Shown here: one piece after another, positions 31,705 through 32,647 of the stretch
Layout: each line of letters starts with the position of its first letter
Position numbering within the stretch: position 1 is the first letter of the stretch
DNA from: Roseibacillus sp.
Lineage (GTDB): Bacteria > Verrucomicrobiota > Verrucomicrobiia > Verrucomicrobiales > Akkermansiaceae
NCBI GenBank assembly: GCA_002709915.1
Contig: PARF01000074.1
Span: 1-32,647, forward strand
Direction of reading: 5' to 3'
Length of the DNA: 32,647 bases
Made by a program: the position numbers and the translations under genes
Notes under the pieces: model-generated
Seen by the model: only the letters and a program-made list of their open reading frames with translations
Database searches by the model: none
What the model was told of the DNA's origin: nothing

Positions 31705-32647
31705 ATGCGCTTGTTTGTTCCGGGAATCATTCTGCTTAGTCTTCTTGCTCAGGGAGAAGAGGAGAAGGCAGGCCTTGAATGGTGGGCCTTTCAGACCGTT
31801 GAACGCCCTCCGGTCCCCGTTCTAGAGGAAGGAGATGGGTTGGCACCGATTGATTCCTTTGTCAGGGCGCGTCTGGTGGAGAACGGAATGGTGCCTGCAA
31901 AACAAGCCGGGCCGGGAGTCCTGATACGGCGGCTTCATCATGACTTGACGGGGATCCCGCCGACTGCCCAAGAGGTCTCGTCCTTCGCATCGGGGCAATC
32001 GGGGAAGTCCTATGATGAGTTGGTTGATGAGCTGCTCTCCTCAAGCTTATTCGGGGAGCGGTGGGCCCGGCACTGGCTCGATGTTGTGCGCTATGCCGAA
32101 ACTAATGGATACGAACGTGATGCTGTTAAACCCAATATCTGGAAGTATCGAGACTGGGTTATTGGAGCATTCAATCGGGACATGCCCTATGACCAGTTCG
32201 TGCGCGAGCAGCTAGCGGGGGACGAGCTTACAGGGCGGACTGAACACTCTGTGATTGCAACCGGAATGCTGAGAGCCGGGACTTGGAATGATGAACCGAA
32301 TGATCCTAAGGAATATATCTATGAACGGTTGGAGGATATGGTGGATGTAGTGAGCACGGCCTTCCTTGGAATCACCGTGAGGTGTGCCCGCTGTCACGAT
32401 CACAAATTTGATCCTATTCCTCAGCGTGACTATTATCGTCTGGCAGGTGCTTTCTGGCCCGGCGCAATTGAGCCTCGGGACGGAAAACTGATGGGAGGTC
32501 CGAGTGAGTCAGAACTGGGAGTAAAGGGGGTTTTCGGATGGACGGATATAAGGAAGGATCCTGCTGACCTGCATCTATTGGAGAATGGTGAGATTCACCG
32601 GAAGGCAGAAGTTGTGGCACCGGGTTTTCTTTCGCTTGTTCCAGTTC
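31705..32647 (+). CDS. Partial secreted DUF1549-type protein with CxxCH motif
   Basis: The frame is open from ATG 31705 to the window end (314 complete codons). Residues 1-17 look like a signal peptide (MRLFVPGIILLSLLAQG). A DUF1549-type domain follows (about 45-250): IDSFVRARL, LIRRLHHDLTGIPPT, ERWARHWLDVVRYAETNGYE, DMPYDQFVREQLAGDEL, and a CARCHDHKFDPI motif with Cys227, Cys230 and His231 that could bind haem c. The N-terminal PSCyt1-type cytochrome domain often found in this family is absent. The family usually continues into DUF1553, which would lie beyond the window. It is abundant in Planctomycetota and Verrucomicrobiota, and its function is not established. The gene starts 71 bases after the hydantoinase stop. 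Confidence 0.9.
   Translation, partial: MRLFVPGIILLSLLAQGEEEKAGLEWWAFQTVERPPVPVLEEGDGLAPIDSFVRARLVENGMVPAKQAGPGVLIRRLHHDLTGIPPTAQEVSSFASGQSGKSYDELVDELLSSSLFGERWARHWLDVVRYAETNGYERDAVKPNIWKYRDWVIGAFNRDMPYDQFVREQLAGDELTGRTEHSVIATGMLRAGTWNDEPNDPKEYIYERLEDMVDVVSTAFLGITVRCARCHDHKFDPIPQRDYYRLAGAFWPGAIEPRDGKLMGGPSESELGVKGVFGWTDIRKDPADLHLLENGEIHRKAEVVAPGFLSLVPV

Overview
The window is a gene-dense bacterial chromosome segment of moderate GC content. It holds 28 protein-coding genes, two of them cut by the window ends, and I found no rRNA, tRNA, CRISPR array or insertion sequence. No gene-free stretch exceeds 300 bases. The longest are 3789-4072, which carries an inverted-repeat cluster, 16775-16969, and 26796-26940, which shows nothing convincing. 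Several traits suggest the Planctomycetota-Verrucomicrobiota-Chlamydiota superphylum, most likely Verrucomicrobiota: a DUF1549-type protein with a CxxCH motif, a DksA-like protein with a lysine/alanine-rich tail, a fused hydantoinase A/B, and a giant secreted TPR protein. This placement is inference from gene content; no rRNA is present to confirm it.

Left part (1-8319). On the minus strand, a secreted 1084-residue TPR protein is followed by an incomplete gene whose end dissolves into a 15-bp tandem repeat (PVAEP pentapeptides). Divergent from these is a potassium-uptake block: trkA, a possible 55-61 residue ORF, and trkH. A minus-strand lipoprotein gene separates it from a PtsN-type PTS EIIA gene. 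This is suggestive because EIIANtr binds TrkA in E. coli.

Middle (8412-19291). argS-proB-proA form a compact plus-strand run (arginyl-tRNA synthetase and the first two proline-biosynthesis enzymes). A minus-strand FHA/transmembrane protein lies opposite htpG. scpB-pheA form a minus-strand pair. Divergent from scpB is a run of a DksA-like gene, rpmG (L33), rpsR (S18), folE2 and a 142-residue unknown. In this run DksA has lost two of four zinc cysteines, L33 and S18 are the zinc-free (C-minus) types, and FolE2 is the GTP cyclohydrolase class regarded as the zinc-sparing alternative. The block therefore reads as a zinc-independent gene cluster and is the most interesting signal in the window.

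Right part (19301-32647). On the minus strand, pgsA-der-oppD encode phospholipid synthesis, ribosome assembly and a lone peptide-ABC ATPase. Divergent from pgsA is a tightly overlapping operon: an RsmA (KsgA) rRNA dimethyltransferase fused to a Nudix hydrolase, then TonB-like, ExbB, ExbD and peptide deformylase genes, joined by ATGA-type or longer overlaps. After it come a protein with NPF/SPF motifs and a conserved-looking C-terminal domain, a 1220-residue fused hydantoinase/5-oxoprolinase with an enlarged N-terminal region, and the start of a secreted DUF1549-type protein that runs off the right end.
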